Source of the DNA: Nevskiaceae bacterium
Lineage (GTDB): Bacteria > Pseudomonadota > Gammaproteobacteria > Nevskiales > Nevskiaceae
Direction: 5' to 3'
Length of the DNA stretch: 64,000 nucleotides
Assembly (NCBI GenBank): GCA_004297005.1
Contig: SCVA01000018.1
Span: 1-64,000, forward strand
Part shown: positions 44,605 through 54,230 of the stretch, piece after piece
Numbering within the stretch: position 1 is the first letter of the stretch
How the letters are laid out: each line of letters begins with the position of its first letter
Notes under the pieces: model-generated
Databases searched by the model: none
Told to the model about the DNA's origin: nothing
Seen by the model: the letters and a program-made list of their open reading frames with translations, nothing else
Program-made: the position numbers and the translations under genes

Positions 44605-47600
44605 ATGTGGCTGATCCAGCTCGCGCTACGGCGCCCGTATACCTTCGCGGTTCTGGCCATTGTCATCCTGCTGGGCGGCGGGCTGGCGGCGCGCAGCGTG
44701 CAGAAGGACATCTTCCCCAACATCGAGATTCCGGTGATCTCGGTGATCTGGACTTATCCGGGCCTGGCCGCCTTCGACTTCGAGCGGCGCATCACCCAGT
44801 ACTCGGAGAACTCGCTCAGCGCCAACGTCAACGACATCGAGCACATCGAGAGCCAGACCACCGAGGGTGTGGGCCTGATCCGCGTGTACTTCCATCCCGG
44901 CGCCAAGTCGGAGGTGGCACTGGCGCAGGCCACCGCGATCAGTCAGACCATCCAGCGCATCATGCCGACCGGCGTGACGCCGCCGATCCTGGTCCGCTAC
45001 CGCGCCGACTCGGTGCCGCTGATCCAGCTCGCGCTGTCCAGCGAGAGCATGAGCGAGGCGCAGATCTTCGACTACGCCAATACCCGCATCCGTCCGGCCA
45101 TCGCCGCCCTCCAGGGCGTGACCATGCCGGCGCCCTACGGCGGCGCGGCGCGCCTGGTGAACGTCGATATAGACCCGGCGGCGCTGCGCGCTCGCGGCCT
45201 GTCGGCGCGCGATGTCGCCGAGGCGGTGAGCCTGCAGAACCTGACCCTCCCTGCTGGTTCGGCGAAGATCGGCGACACCCAGTACGCGGTGCAGCTCAAC
45301 AGCTCGCCGGCGGTGCTCCAGCAGCTCAACGACCTGCCGGTACGCGAGGTCGGCGGCAGCATGGTCTACCTGCGCGATGTCGCCAGCGTCCACGACGGGC
45401 AGGAGCCGCAGATCAACATCGTGCGCGTCGATGGCAAGCGCAGCGTGCTGGTGCAGATCCTCAAGAACGGCAATGCCTCTACGCTGGACATCGTCGAGGG
45501 CGTGAAAGGCCTGCTGCCGAGCATCCGCGACGCGGCGCCGCCGGGCATGCAGATCGAACTGCGCTTCGACCAGAGCCAGTTCGTGCGCGGCGCCATCGCC
45601 GGCGTGGCGGTGGAAGGCCTGATCGCCGCGCTGCTCACTGCCACCTTCATCCTGCTGTTCCTCGGCAGCTGGCGCTCGACGCTGATCGTCGCCATCTCCA
45701 TCCCGCTATCGGTGCTGGCCTCCATTGCTCTGCTCACCGCGCTGGGCCATACGCTGAACCTGATGACCCTGGGTGGTCTGGCGCTGGCGATCGGCATCCT
45801 GGTGGACGAGGCGACCATCACCATCGAGAACATCCACCGCCATCGCGGCATGGGCAAGGAGCTCACCGAGTCCATCCTCGACGGCTCGGCGGAAATCGCC
45901 TTCCCGGCCCTGGTCTCGGCGCTGGTGCTGACCATCGTGTTCATCCCGGTGGGCCTCTTGGGCGGCGTGGCGCGCTACCTGTTCATCCCGCTGGCGCTGG
46001 CGGTGGTGTTCGCCATCCTCAGCTCCTACGTGCTGTCGCGCACGCTCACCCCGGCGCTCGCCAACTGGCTGCTGCGCGGCGAGCCGCACGACGCGCATGG
46101 TGCGGCGCCCAAGGGCTTCTTCGGCCATGTGCACCACCGCTTCAATGCCGGCTTCGAGGCGCTGCGCGCGCGCTACACGCTGGCTCTGGACTGGACTTTG
46201 GCGCACCGGCTCACCGCACTGCTGGCGATGCTGATGGTGGTGGCCGCGACGGCGGTGGTGCTGCCCTTCGTCGGTCGCGAGTTCTTCCCCACCGTCGACG
46301 GTGGGCAGATCCGCCTGCACGTGCGCGCGCCCACCGGCACCCGTATCGAGCGCACCGAGCAGATCTATTCGGCGGTGGAGGACGAGATCCGCCGCCTGCT
46401 GGGCGAGGACGTCGCCCTGATCGTCGACAACATCGGCCAGCCGGCGGTGAAGTATTCAATGGCCTTCGGTGACTCGGTGACCACCGGCACCCACGACGGC
46501 GAGGTGCTGATCGCGCTGGCGCACGAGCGGAGCAAGACCGCGCCGGAGTGGATGCAGCTGCTGCGCGAGCAGTTGCCGAGCAAGTTCCCCGATCTCGACT
46601 TCTACTTCCAGCCCGCCGACATCGTCAGCCAGATCCTCAACTTCGGCCTGCCGGCGCAGATCAATGTGAAGGTGATCGGCTTCAAGCGCGCCGACAACTT
46701 CGCGCTGGCGCAGAAGCTCCAGGAGCGCATCGCCGCCATCCCCGGCGCGGTGGATGTGACCCTGCACCAGAGCAACGACCTGCCGACCCTGAAGCTGGAT
46801 GTGGACCGCGCCCGCGCGCTGGAGCTGGGCGTCACTCAGCGCGATGTCGCCAACGACCTCTTGGTGACGCTGTCCGGCTCTGGCACCGTGCAGCCGAACT
46901 TCTGGATGGACCCGGTGACTGGCAATCCCTACCGCGTCGCTGTGCAGTTGCCCGAGCGCGAGATGAGCTCGGTCTCCCAGCTGCTCAACACGCCGGTGTC
47001 GGTGGGGCAGGGCGAGCCGCAGTTGCTCAGCAATCTCGCCAGCATCGAGCGCGGCCTGGCGCCGGCGGTGATCAGCCACTACAACGTGCAGCCCAGCTAC
47101 GACCTGTTCGTCAGCGTCGCCGGCCGCGATCTCGGCGCGGTGGCCACCGACCTTGACGGCGTGCTGGACGAGGCGCGCAAGGAGCTGCAGCCCGGCAACC
47201 GCATCGAGCTGCGCGGCAGCGTCACCGCCATGCGCGAGGCCTTCTCGCGTCTGGGTTTCGGCCTGCTCGGCGCGGCGGTGCTGGTGTACCTGCTGATGGT
47301 GGTCAACTTCCAGTCCTGGCGTGATCCCTTCATCGTGCTCACCGCGCTGCCGGCGGCTGGCAGCGGCGTGGTCTGGGGCCTGTGGCTGAGCCATACCTAT
47401 TTCAGCGTGCCGGCCTTGATGGGCGCGATCATGACCATCGGTCTGGCCACTGCGAACTCCATCCTGCTGGTGACGTTTGCCAACCAGCGCATGGCCGAGG
47501 GCCTGGACAGCTTCGCCGCCGCGCTCGATGCCGGCGCCACCCGTCTGCGGCCAGTACTGATGACCGCCGGCGCGATGCTGATCGGCATGCTGCCGATGGC

Positions 47601-47766
47601 GCTGGGTCTGGGCGAGGGCGGCGAACAGAACGCGCCGCTGGGCCGGGCGGTGATCGGCGGTCTGTCATTCGCCACCTTCGGCACTCTGCTGTTCGTGCCG
47701 GTGGTCTACGCGACGCTGCGGCGTGGCGTAGTGCCCGGCGCGCTCGCGCCGGCCCCAACTCATTGA
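44605..47766 (+). CDS. RND efflux permease (AcrB/HAE1-like)
   Basis: 1053 residues with twelve predicted helices and two large periplasmic loops, the AcrB-like architecture. Helix 4 carries ALAIGILVDEATITIENIHR, which has an Asp in a position of the AcrB proton-relay Asp pair but the second Asp replaced by Glu (DEA), and GLATANSILLVTFANQRMAE is in helix 10. It exports drugs, solvents or lipids with protons. Here the permease precedes the adaptor, opposite to acrAB, and no outer-membrane factor is adjacent, so it may share a TolC. Confidence 0.93.
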   Translation: MWLIQLALRRPYTFAVLAIVILLGGGLAARSVQKDIFPNIEIPVISVIWTYPGLAAFDFERRITQYSENSLSANVNDIEHIESQTTEGVGLIRVYFHPGAKSEVALAQATAISQTIQRIMPTGVTPPILVRYRADSVPLIQLALSSESMSEAQIFDYANTRIRPAIAALQGVTMPAPYGGAARLVNVDIDPAALRARGLSARDVAEAVSLQNLTLPAGSAKIGDTQYAVQLNSSPAVLQQLNDLPVREVGGSMVYLRDVASVHDGQEPQINIVRVDGKRSVLVQILKNGNASTLDIVEGVKGLLPSIRDAAPPGMQIELRFDQSQFVRGAIAGVAVEGLIAALLTATFILLFLGSWRSTLIVAISIPLSVLASIALLTALGHTLNLMTLGGLALAIGILVDEATITIENIHRHRGMGKELTESILDGSAEIAFPALVSALVLTIVFIPVGLLGGVARYLFIPLALAVVFAILSSYVLSRTLTPALANWLLRGEPHDAHGAAPKGFFGHVHHRFNAGFEALRARYTLALDWTLAHRLTALLAMLMVVAATAVVLPFVGREFFPTVDGGQIRLHVRAPTGTRIERTEQIYSAVEDEIRRLLGEDVALIVDNIGQPAVKYSMAFGDSVTTGTHDGEVLIALAHERSKTAPEWMQLLREQLPSKFPDLDFYFQPADIVSQILNFGLPAQINVKVIGFKRADNFALAQKLQERIAAIPGAVDVTLHQSNDLPTLKLDVDRARALELGVTQRDVANDLLVTLSGSGTVQPNFWMDPVTGNPYRVAVQLPEREMSSVSQLLNTPVSVGQGEPQLLSNLASIERGLAPAVISHYNVQPSYDLFVSVAGRDLGAVATDLDGVLDEARKELQPGNRIELRGSVTAMREAFSRLGFGLLGAAVLVYLLMVVNFQSWRDPFIVLTALPAAGSGVVWGLWLSHTYFSVPALMGAIMTIGLATANSILLVTFANQRMAEGLDSFAAALDAGATRLRPVLMTAGAMLIGMLPMALGLGEGGEQNAPLGRAVIGGLSFATFGTLLFVPVVYATLRRGVVPGALAPAPTH

Positions 47767-47785
47767 TGTCCAGCGGAGTCTCCGC

Positions 47786-48925
47786 ATGTCCCAGAAAAAG
47801 TCCTATCTCTATCTCGGTGCCACCGCGCTGACGCTCAGCGCCTTCGCCGCCATCGGCCTGGCGCCGCGTCTGCATGCCGATGCCGGCAAGCCTGCGGCGG
47901 TGGCGGCCGAAGCGCCGACGCTGAGCGTGGTCGAGGTGCAGGCCGCCCCCGGCGAAAGCGGGCTGACCCTGCCCGGCACGCTGCGCGCCTGGCAGGACAC
48001 CGCACTCCACGCCCGCGCCGCCGGCTACCTCAAGCGCTATCTGGTCGATTTGGGCGACTCGGTGCAGGCCGGCCAGTTGCTGGCGGAAATCGAGACGCCC
48101 GACCTCGATCAGGACCGCATCGCCGCCCGCGCGCAACTGGCCCAGGCCGAGGCCGAGCTGGCGCTAGCGAAGAGCACCAACGACCGCTACCAGGAGCTGG
48201 TGCGTCAGGGCGCGGTCTCCAAGTTGGAAGCCGATCAGCGCGCCACCGCGGTCGCCGCCGGCGAGGCCAGCGTCAACAGCGCCAAGGCGCAGCTGGGCCG
48301 GCTCAACGAGCTGAGCGGCTTCAAGCGCGTCACCGCGCCCTTCGCCGGCCGCATCACCGCTCGCAATGCCGAGCCCGGCATGCTGGTGAGCGGCAGCGAG
48401 GTGCTGTTCCAGCTGGCCGAAACCCGCCAGCTGCGGGTCAGCGTGCAGGTGCCACAGGCGGTGGCGCCGGGGGTGACGGTGGGACTGCCGGCGCAGATCA
48501 GTCTGCGCGAGCTGCCAGGGCAGGTCTTCAGCGGCACCGTCAGCCGCAGTGCCGGCGTGCTCGACGCCGCGCGCACGCTCACCACCGAGATCCGCATCGA
48601 CAACCACGACGGTCGTCTGCTGGCCGGCGCCTCGGTCGATGTCAGCCTCAAGCTGCCCAACGCGCAGCCGGCCCTGCTGATCCCGGCCAACGCACTGATC
48701 GTCAATGGCAAGGGCAATCAGGTCGCCAGCGTGCAGGCCGATAGCACGCTCAAGCTGCTGCCGGTGCGCCTGGGCCGCGATCTCGGCAAGCAACTGGAAG
48801 TGCTGGAAGGCCTGTCCGCCGGCGCGCGGGTGGTGCTCAACCCGCCCGACACCTTGCGTGACGGCCAGACCGTGATCGCCCAGGCGGCCAAGACCGAGCC
48901 GGCGAAGCCGGCGGCGAAGAGCTGA
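47786..48925 (+). CDS. RND periplasmic adaptor (HlyD/MFP family)
   Basis: 379 residues. N-terminal anchor or signal (YLGATALTLSAFAAIGLAPR), then a lipoyl half, ARAAGYLKRYLVDLGDSVQAG, a long coiled-coil (about residues 115-170, rich in Ala/Gln/Glu), the second lipoyl half (FAGRITARNAEPGMLVSGS) and beta-barrel/MP domain. It lies 19 bases after the RND permease and joins it to a TolC-type outer-membrane channel. No lipobox Cys is visible. Confidence 0.92.
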   Translation: MSQKKSYLYLGATALTLSAFAAIGLAPRLHADAGKPAAVAAEAPTLSVVEVQAAPGESGLTLPGTLRAWQDTALHARAAGYLKRYLVDLGDSVQAGQLLAEIETPDLDQDRIAARAQLAQAEAELALAKSTNDRYQELVRQGAVSKLEADQRATAVAAGEASVNSAKAQLGRLNELSGFKRVTAPFAGRITARNAEPGMLVSGSEVLFQLAETRQLRVSVQVPQAVAPGVTVGLPAQISLRELPGQVFSGTVSRSAGVLDAARTLTTEIRIDNHDGRLLAGASVDVSLKLPNAQPALLIPANALIVNGKGNQVASVQADSTLKLLPVRLGRDLGKQLEVLEGLSAGARVVLNPPDTLRDGQTVIAQAAKTEPAKPAAKS

Positions 48926-49000
48926 GCGCTCGCCGCCGCAGGCGGGGCAGATCGCCGCGGTAGTGCCTCAAAATGCGCCGCCACTGCGAGGAGGGCCGCG

Positions 49001-50038
49001 ATGAGCCTTAACGAATTGCTGGGTAGCGCGCTGCCGCTGATCCAGGCGCCGATGGCCGGCGCCCAGGGCAGCGCGCTCGCCATTGCCGTCGGCCGCGCCG
49101 GCGGTCTGGGCTCGTTGCCCTGCGCCATGCTCAGTGCCGAGCAGATCGCTAGCGAAGTGGCGGCCCTGCGCGCCGCCGGCCTGACTAGCTTCAACCTCAA
49201 TTTCTTCTGCCATCAGCCACCGACGCCGGAGGCGGCGCGCGAGGCGGCCTGGCGCGCGGCGCTGGCGCCGTATTACGCGGAGTTCGGCATCGACCCCGCC
49301 GGCATCACCGCTGGCCCCGGCCGCGCACCGTTCACGGCGGAGTCCGCCGCGCTGGTCGAGGCGCTGCGGCCCCCCGTGGTGAGCTTCCACTTCGGCCTGC
49401 CGGAGCCCGAGCTGCTGGCGCGGGTGCGCGCCAGCGGGGCGCGGGTGCTGGCCTCGGCGACTACCCTCGAAGAGGCGCTATGGCTGCAGGCGCGCGGTGT
49501 CGATGCGGTGATCGCCCAGGGCCTGGAGGCCGGCGGCCATCGCGGGCATTTCCTGTCTGCCGATCTCAGCGAGCAGCTGGGAAGCTTCGCGCTGCTGCCG
49601 CAACTGGTCGCGGCGCTGCGGGTGCCGGTGATCGCTGCGGGCGGCATCGCCGATGCGCGCGGCGTCGCCGCGGCGATGGCGCTGGGTGCCGCGGGCGTGC
49701 AGGTGGGCACGGCCTACCTGCTGTGCCCCGAGGCTGCCACCAGCGCGGTGCATCGCGCCGCACTGCGCTCTGAGGCGGCGCGGCACACCGCGCTCACCAA
49801 CCTCTATTCCGGCCGGCCGGCGCGCGGCATCGTCAACCGGCTGATGCGCGAGCTGGGTCCGCTCAGCGCGCTGGCGCCGGCCTTTCCGCTCGCCACCACC
49901 GCCGTGGCGCCGCTGCGCGCCAGGGCCGAGGCGGCCGGCGGCGGCGATTTCTCACCGCTCTGGGCCGGGCAGAATGTCAGCGGCTGTCGCGAGATCGCCG
50001 CCGCCGAGCTGACCCGGGAGCTGGCGCGCGGCTTCTGA
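49001..50038 (+). CDS. Nitronate monooxygenase (2-nitropropane dioxygenase family)
   Basis: 345 residues, an FMN-binding TIM barrel. QAPMAGAQGS near the N-terminus, GGLGSLP, and GLEAGGHRGHF with the catalytic His are signatures of class I NMO. It oxidises toxic propionate 3-nitronate-type compounds using O2. GAGGAGG lies before the ATG. It follows the efflux pair by about 75 bases, possibly co-regulated with stress export. Confidence 0.93.
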   Translation: MSLNELLGSALPLIQAPMAGAQGSALAIAVGRAGGLGSLPCAMLSAEQIASEVAALRAAGLTSFNLNFFCHQPPTPEAAREAAWRAALAPYYAEFGIDPAGITAGPGRAPFTAESAALVEALRPPVVSFHFGLPEPELLARVRASGARVLASATTLEEALWLQARGVDAVIAQGLEAGGHRGHFLSADLSEQLGSFALLPQLVAALRVPVIAAGGIADARGVAAAMALGAAGVQVGTAYLLCPEAATSAVHRAALRSEAARHTALTNLYSGRPARGIVNRLMRELGPLSALAPAFPLATTAVAPLRARAEAAGGGDFSPLWAGQNVSGCREIAAAELTRELARGF

Positions 50039-50069
50039 AGTATTGCCAGTCCAGCAAAGGGGGCCTGCG

Positions 50070-50465
50070 ATGGCGGGCAGCAAGCGCAAAGTGGAGAACG
50101 TCGATACGTTCATGGCCGAGCTGGAGCACCCGCTCAAGTCGGAGCTACAGGCCTTGCGCGAGCTGATCCTCGCGGCCAGCCCCGAGATCGGCGAGGGCAT
50201 CAAATGGAACGCGCCCAGCTTCCGCGTGCAGGAATACTTCGCCACCTTCAATTTGCGCAGTGCCGACAGCGTGCAGTTGATCCTGCATCTGGGGGCGAAG
50301 GTCCGCGCTCTGCCGCCGGACGGCGTCGTCGTCGCCGATCCCGCCGGTCTGCTGCACTGGCTGGCCAAGGACCGCGCCCTGGTGAAGTTCGCCGACCGGG
50401 CGGCCATTGCCGCCCGGGGGCCGGCCTTGCAGGCTTTACTGCGCGAATGGATCGTCTGGCTTTAG
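50070..50465 (+). CDS. DUF1801 domain protein
   Basis: 131 residues, single DUF1801 domain: HPLKSELQALRELILAASPE, IKWNAPSFRVQEYFATFN and a C-terminal ALLREWIVWL. The family of small YdhG-like proteins has no firm function. AAGGGGG is just ahead of this ATG, which I prefer over one nine codons upstream. It lies 31 bases after the NMO gene. Confidence 0.78.
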   Translation: MAGSKRKVENVDTFMAELEHPLKSELQALRELILAASPEIGEGIKWNAPSFRVQEYFATFNLRSADSVQLILHLGAKVRALPPDGVVVADPAGLLHWLAKDRALVKFADRAAIAARGPALQALLREWIVWL

Positions 50466-50534
50466 CGGCTCGCCGCCATAGCGGCAAACTGATGTCGCAG
50501 TCCTAGTCCATGACCTCTGTCGGAGATGCCCCTC

Positions 50535-51230
50535 ATGCCCTCGACCCATCGGGAATTCCATCGCGCCGAACGCATCGGCTGGCTGCGCGCGGCGGTACTG
50601 GGCGCCAACGACGGCACCATCTCGGTGGCGAGCCTGGTGGTCGGCGTGGCGGCGGCGGGCACGGCGCCCACCGACGTGCTGCTGACCGGCGTGGCCGGAC
50701 TGGTCGCCGGCGCGATGTCGATGGCGGCGGGCGAGTACGTATCGGTTCAGTCGCAGGCCGACACTGAGCAGGCTGACCTGCGCCGCGAACAATCGGAGCT
50801 GGAAACGCAGCCGGAGCGCGAGCTGGCCGAACTCACCGGCATCTATGTCCAGCGTGGCCTGAGCCGGGCACTGGCCCGGCAGGTGGCCGAGCAACTGATG
50901 GCCCACGATGCCCTGCAGGCCCACGCCCGCGACGAGCTGGGCATCACCGATACCCTGCGAGCGCGGCCGGTGCAGGCTGCGTTGGCCTCCGCGGCTTCGT
51001 TCGTGGCCGGTGCCCTGGTACCGCTGGCGACGGTGATGCTGGCTCCGCCGGCAAGGCTGGCGGAAGTCAGCTCGGCGACCGCGTTGCTGACGCTGCTGGT
51101 CCTGGGCGGAATCGCCGCTCGCGCAGGGGGTGCCCCGGTGCTACGCGGCGCCGTGCGCGTGGCGTTTTGGGGCGCGCTGGCGATGGCGCTCACCGCCGGC
51201 ATCGGCCGCTGGTTCGGCGCCGTCGTCTAG
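50535..51230 (+). CDS. VIT1/CCC1 family metal transporter
   Basis: 231 residues with five hydrophobic helices. The motif AVLGANDGTISVASLVVGV at the start and GAMSMAAGEYVSVQSQADTE are diagnostic of the VIT1/CCC1 family, which export Fe2+ or Mn2+ to a compartment or out of the cell. The middle acidic/Glu-rich helix corresponds to the metal-binding cytosolic domain. I prefer the second ATG because GGAG is eight bases upstream; an ATG three codons earlier overlaps that site. Confidence 0.88.
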   Translation: MPSTHREFHRAERIGWLRAAVLGANDGTISVASLVVGVAAAGTAPTDVLLTGVAGLVAGAMSMAAGEYVSVQSQADTEQADLRREQSELETQPERELAELTGIYVQRGLSRALARQVAEQLMAHDALQAHARDELGITDTLRARPVQAALASAASFVAGALVPLATVMLAPPARLAEVSSATALLTLLVLGGIAARAGGAPVLRGAVRVAFWGALAMALTAGIGRWFGAVV

Positions 51231-51247
51231 GCGCCGGAAAGCCTCCC

Positions 51248-52159
51248 TCAGCCACGGTCCCGGTAAACAGCGCGGGCCTGCTCCTTGAGCAGCGTCAGCA
51301 GTCGCTGCGCCGGCAGCGAGGTTTCGCCCTTGCGGCTGAGCGCACCGATGGTGATCTGGGTGTCGGCGGGCAGGGCCAGGGGCCGCGCTACCAGGCCCTC
51401 GGGGAGGGTGTCGATCACGTAGCTCATCACCCAGAACAGTCCCAGGCCTTCGAGCACCAGTCTCGGGCCGGAGCTGGTCTGGGTGGTTTCGATCAGGTTG
51501 GGCTCCAGGCCGTGCGCCCGCATCAGGCCGAGCACGGCGTCGTGTAACTGCGGGTTGATGATGCGGGCGAACAGGACGATGCGCTCCCCGCGCAGGGCGG
51601 CGACCGACACGGCTTCCTGCTGCGCCAGCGGATGCTCACTGGGCACGACGATCATCCAGCGGCCGCTGACCAGTGGCGTGAAGCCCAGCGATTCCGGTGG
51701 CTCGCCGCGCAGGTAGCCGATGCCGAGATCGATGCTGTGGCTGGGCAGCGCTTCCAACTGGCGCGGCGAGGCCAGCTCCAGGCGCTCGAAGCGTAGGTTG
51801 GGGAATTCTCCCAGCAGCGCGCGGATCGCCGGCGCCACGAACGGCAGGTTGAGGTATTCGGTGTAGCCCAGGGTGAGCTTGCGGTCGCCGAGGCCGGCGG
51901 CGGCGCGGGCGGCGACGCTGGCCTCGTCCAGGGCGCGCAGAGTGTGAGCGGCCCCGGAGCGGAAGGCTTCGCCAGCGGCAGTGAGCCGCACGCCGCGTGC
52001 CTCGCGCTCGAACAGCTTCACCTCCAGTGCCTGCTCCAGGGCGGAAATCTGCTGGGACAGGGCCGGCTGGGTCAGAAAGATGCGCTCCGCCGCGCGGCGG
52101 AAGCTTTTTTCTTCCGCCACCGCCAGGAAGGAACGTAGCTGACGAAACTCGATGCGCAT
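51248..52159 (-). CDS. LysR-family transcriptional regulator (CynR/CbbR-like)
   Basis: 303 residues. N-terminal winged HTH: MRIEFRQLRSFLAVAEEKSF, with RAAERIFLTQPALSQQISAL as the recognition part. C-terminal two-subdomain effector domain follows. It is divergent from the MacAB-like exporter, with 104 bases between starts, so it may control it; LysR proteins usually bind in such a gap. Effector unknown. Convergent with VIT gene. Confidence 0.92.
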   Translation of the reverse strand: MRIEFRQLRSFLAVAEEKSFRRAAERIFLTQPALSQQISALEQALEVKLFEREARGVRLTAAGEAFRSGAAHTLRALDEASVAARAAAGLGDRKLTLGYTEYLNLPFVAPAIRALLGEFPNLRFERLELASPRQLEALPSHSIDLGIGYLRGEPPESLGFTPLVSGRWMIVVPSEHPLAQQEAVSVAALRGERIVLFARIINPQLHDAVLGLMRAHGLEPNLIETTQTSSGPRLVLEGLGLFWVMSYVIDTLPEGLVARPLALPADTQITIGALSRKGETSLPAQRLLTLLKEQARAVYRDRG

Positions 52160-52263
52160 CCGCTCAGTCTATGTTGCGAGGATCATTGACGCGACGCGAA
52201 GGCGCTCGCGAGCATCCAGTTCGCTAGAGTCCCCCATCACGGTTTCCCCCCTTGACCCAAGCC

Positions 52264-53517
52264 ATGCGCCATTTGCTGCTGCCCCTGCTGTGTGTGTTGA
52301 CTCTTGCTGCCTGCGGCGAGAGTGAATCCGACGCGCCGACGGTGACCACCGTCGCGGTGGAGCGCGGTGATGTGGCGGCGGCGGTCACCGCCGGCGGCAC
52401 CCTGCAGGCCCTGGTGACGGTCCAGGTCGGCTCGCAAGTCTCGGGCCGTATCGCCAGCCTGGAGGCCGACTACAACAGCATCGTCAAGAAGGGCGATGTG
52501 GTCGCCCGCATCGACCCCTTGCAGCAGCAGGCGGCGGTGCGCCGCACCGAAGCCAATGTCGCCGCCGCCAAGGGCAATCTGGCCAAGAGCCAGGCGGCGC
52601 AGGTGGACGCCGAGCGCCAGCTGCGGCGCGCGCGCGAGCTGCTGCCCCAGGGCTATGTCTCGCAGGCGGAGATCGACACCCTGGCGACTGCGCTGGAGCA
52701 GGCCCAAGCCGAGGTGGCGGCACAGCGCGGCGCGCTGGCGCAGGCGCAGGCGGCGTATTCCGAGGCGCTGGTCAATCTCGACTACACGGTGATCCGCTCG
52801 CCCACCGACGGCATGGTGGTGACCCGCAGCGTCGATGTCGGCCAGACCGTCGCCGCCTCGCTGCAGGCGCCGGTGTTGTTCACCATTGCCCAGGACTTGA
52901 AGAAGATGCAGGTGCATACCAGCGTCGCCGAGTCTGATGTCGGCCAGCTCAAGGAGGGGATGGCGGCGGAGTTCAGCGTCGATGCCTATCCGACCCGCAA
53001 GTTCCAGGGCCAGGTTTCGCAGGTGCGGGTGTCGCCGACCACGATGCAGAACGTGGTTACCTACGACGCGGTGGTGGATGTCGAAAACCCCGCGCTGGAA
53101 CTGAAGCCCGGCATGACCGCCAATGTCAGCTTCCGCACCGCCGAAGCCAAGGATGTGCTGAAGGTGGCCAACGCGGCGCTGCGCTTCAAGCCGCCGCAGG
53201 CCTGGCAGGACGCCGCCAGGGCAGCGAGCGAAACAGTCGGCGCCGCCGCGCCCGCTGCCTCCAATGGGGGCAACGGCAATGGCGGCGAGCGCCCGCGCGA
53301 CCCGGCGATCAAGCGGGTCTGGAAACAGGGCGCGAAGGGCGCCACCCCGGAGCCGGTGCCGGTGCGGGTGGGCGTGAGTGATGGCGCGGTCTCCGAGATC
53401 ACTCCGCTGCACGAGGGCGCGCTGGCGGCTGGCGATCTGCTGGTGACCGGCGCCAGCGGCGTCGATGGTGCCGCCGGCGGCAAGAGCAGCAGCATGGCTC
53501 CACCAGGGCTGTTCTGA
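52264..53517 (+). CDS. MacA-like periplasmic adaptor lipoprotein
   Basis: 417 residues from the ATG; a TTG four codons earlier is less likely. The leader (LLLPLLCVLTLAAC) has a lipobox, so Cys near residue 16 is lipidated. Two lipoyl halves (GSQVSGRIASLEADYNSIVK at start, RSPTDGMVVTRSVDVGQTVA) flank a coiled-coil helix pair (about residues 80-150), then a beta-barrel. After about residue 320 there is a Gly/Asn/Pro-rich insertion (ASNGGNGNGGERPRDP) before the final domain, common in MacA relatives. It links the MacB-like ABC to TolC. Confidence 0.93.
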   Translation: MRHLLLPLLCVLTLAACGESESDAPTVTTVAVERGDVAAAVTAGGTLQALVTVQVGSQVSGRIASLEADYNSIVKKGDVVARIDPLQQQAAVRRTEANVAAAKGNLAKSQAAQVDAERQLRRARELLPQGYVSQAEIDTLATALEQAQAEVAAQRGALAQAQAAYSEALVNLDYTVIRSPTDGMVVTRSVDVGQTVAASLQAPVLFTIAQDLKKMQVHTSVAESDVGQLKEGMAAEFSVDAYPTRKFQGQVSQVRVSPTTMQNVVTYDAVVDVENPALELKPGMTANVSFRTAEAKDVLKVANAALRFKPPQAWQDAARAASETVGAAAPAASNGGNGNGGERPRDPAIKRVWKQGAKGATPEPVPVRVGVSDGAVSEITPLHEGALAAGDLLVTGASGVDGAAGGKSSSMAPPGLF

Positions 53518-54230
53518 TGGCGCTGATCGAGCTGGACGGCATCGTTCGCAGCTACCGCCTGGGCGGCGAGGACTTCCTGGCGCTGCGCGGCGTTTCGCTG
53601 CGCATCGAAGAGGGCGAGTTCGTGGCGATCATGGGGCAGTCCGGGTCCGGCAAGTCGACGCTGATGAACATCCTTGGCTGTCTCGACACCCCTAGCGCCG
53701 GGGATTACCGGTTGGCCGGCGAGCAGGTGTCGGCCTTGACCCGGGCGAGGCTGGCGCAAATCCGCAGCCGGCTGATTGGCTTCGTGTTCCAGAACTTCAA
53801 TCTGCTGCCCCGGGTGTCGGCGCTGGATAACGTGGCCTTGCCGCTCGCCTACGCGCGGGTGCCGCGCAAGGAGCGCCTGCAGCGCGCCCGGCAGGCTCTG
53901 GAGCGTGTCGGCCTGGGCGACAAGCTGCGCAATACGCCGGGTCAGCTTTCCGGCGGGCAGCAGCAACGCGTCGCCATCGCCCGCGCCCTGGTCACCCGGC
54001 CGCAGGTGCTGTTCGCCGATGAACCCACCGGCAACCTCGATAGCGCCACCAGCGTCGCGGTGATCGAGTTGCTGCAGCAGCTCTGGCAGGCCGGACAGAC
54101 CATCGTTATGGTCACCCACGAACCCGACATCGCCGCCCATGCGGCGCGGGTTATCACCCTGCGCGACGGTCAGGTGCTCAGCGATGTGCGGCAGACCCCG
54201 CTAGTCCTGGCCAGTGGAGCGCCGGCATGA
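53517..54230 (+). CDS. MacB-type ABC transporter ATP-binding protein
   Basis: 237 residues. Walker A GQSGSGKST (40-48), Q-loop FVFQNFNLLPRVSAL, signature LSGGQQQRVAIARAL, Walker B VLFADEPTGNLDS and H-loop MVTHEPDIAAHA. The LolD/MacB family fits. The ATG shares one base with the adaptor's TGA (ATGA-like), and its own stop overlaps the permease start by four bases. Confidence 0.96.
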   Translation: MALIELDGIVRSYRLGGEDFLALRGVSLRIEEGEFVAIMGQSGSGKSTLMNILGCLDTPSAGDYRLAGEQVSALTRARLAQIRSRLIGFVFQNFNLLPRVSALDNVALPLAYARVPRKERLQRARQALERVGLGDKLRNTPGQLSGGQQQRVAIARALVTRPQVLFADEPTGNLDSATSVAVIELLQQLWQAGQTIVMVTHEPDIAAHAARVITLRDGQVLSDVRQTPLVLASGAPA

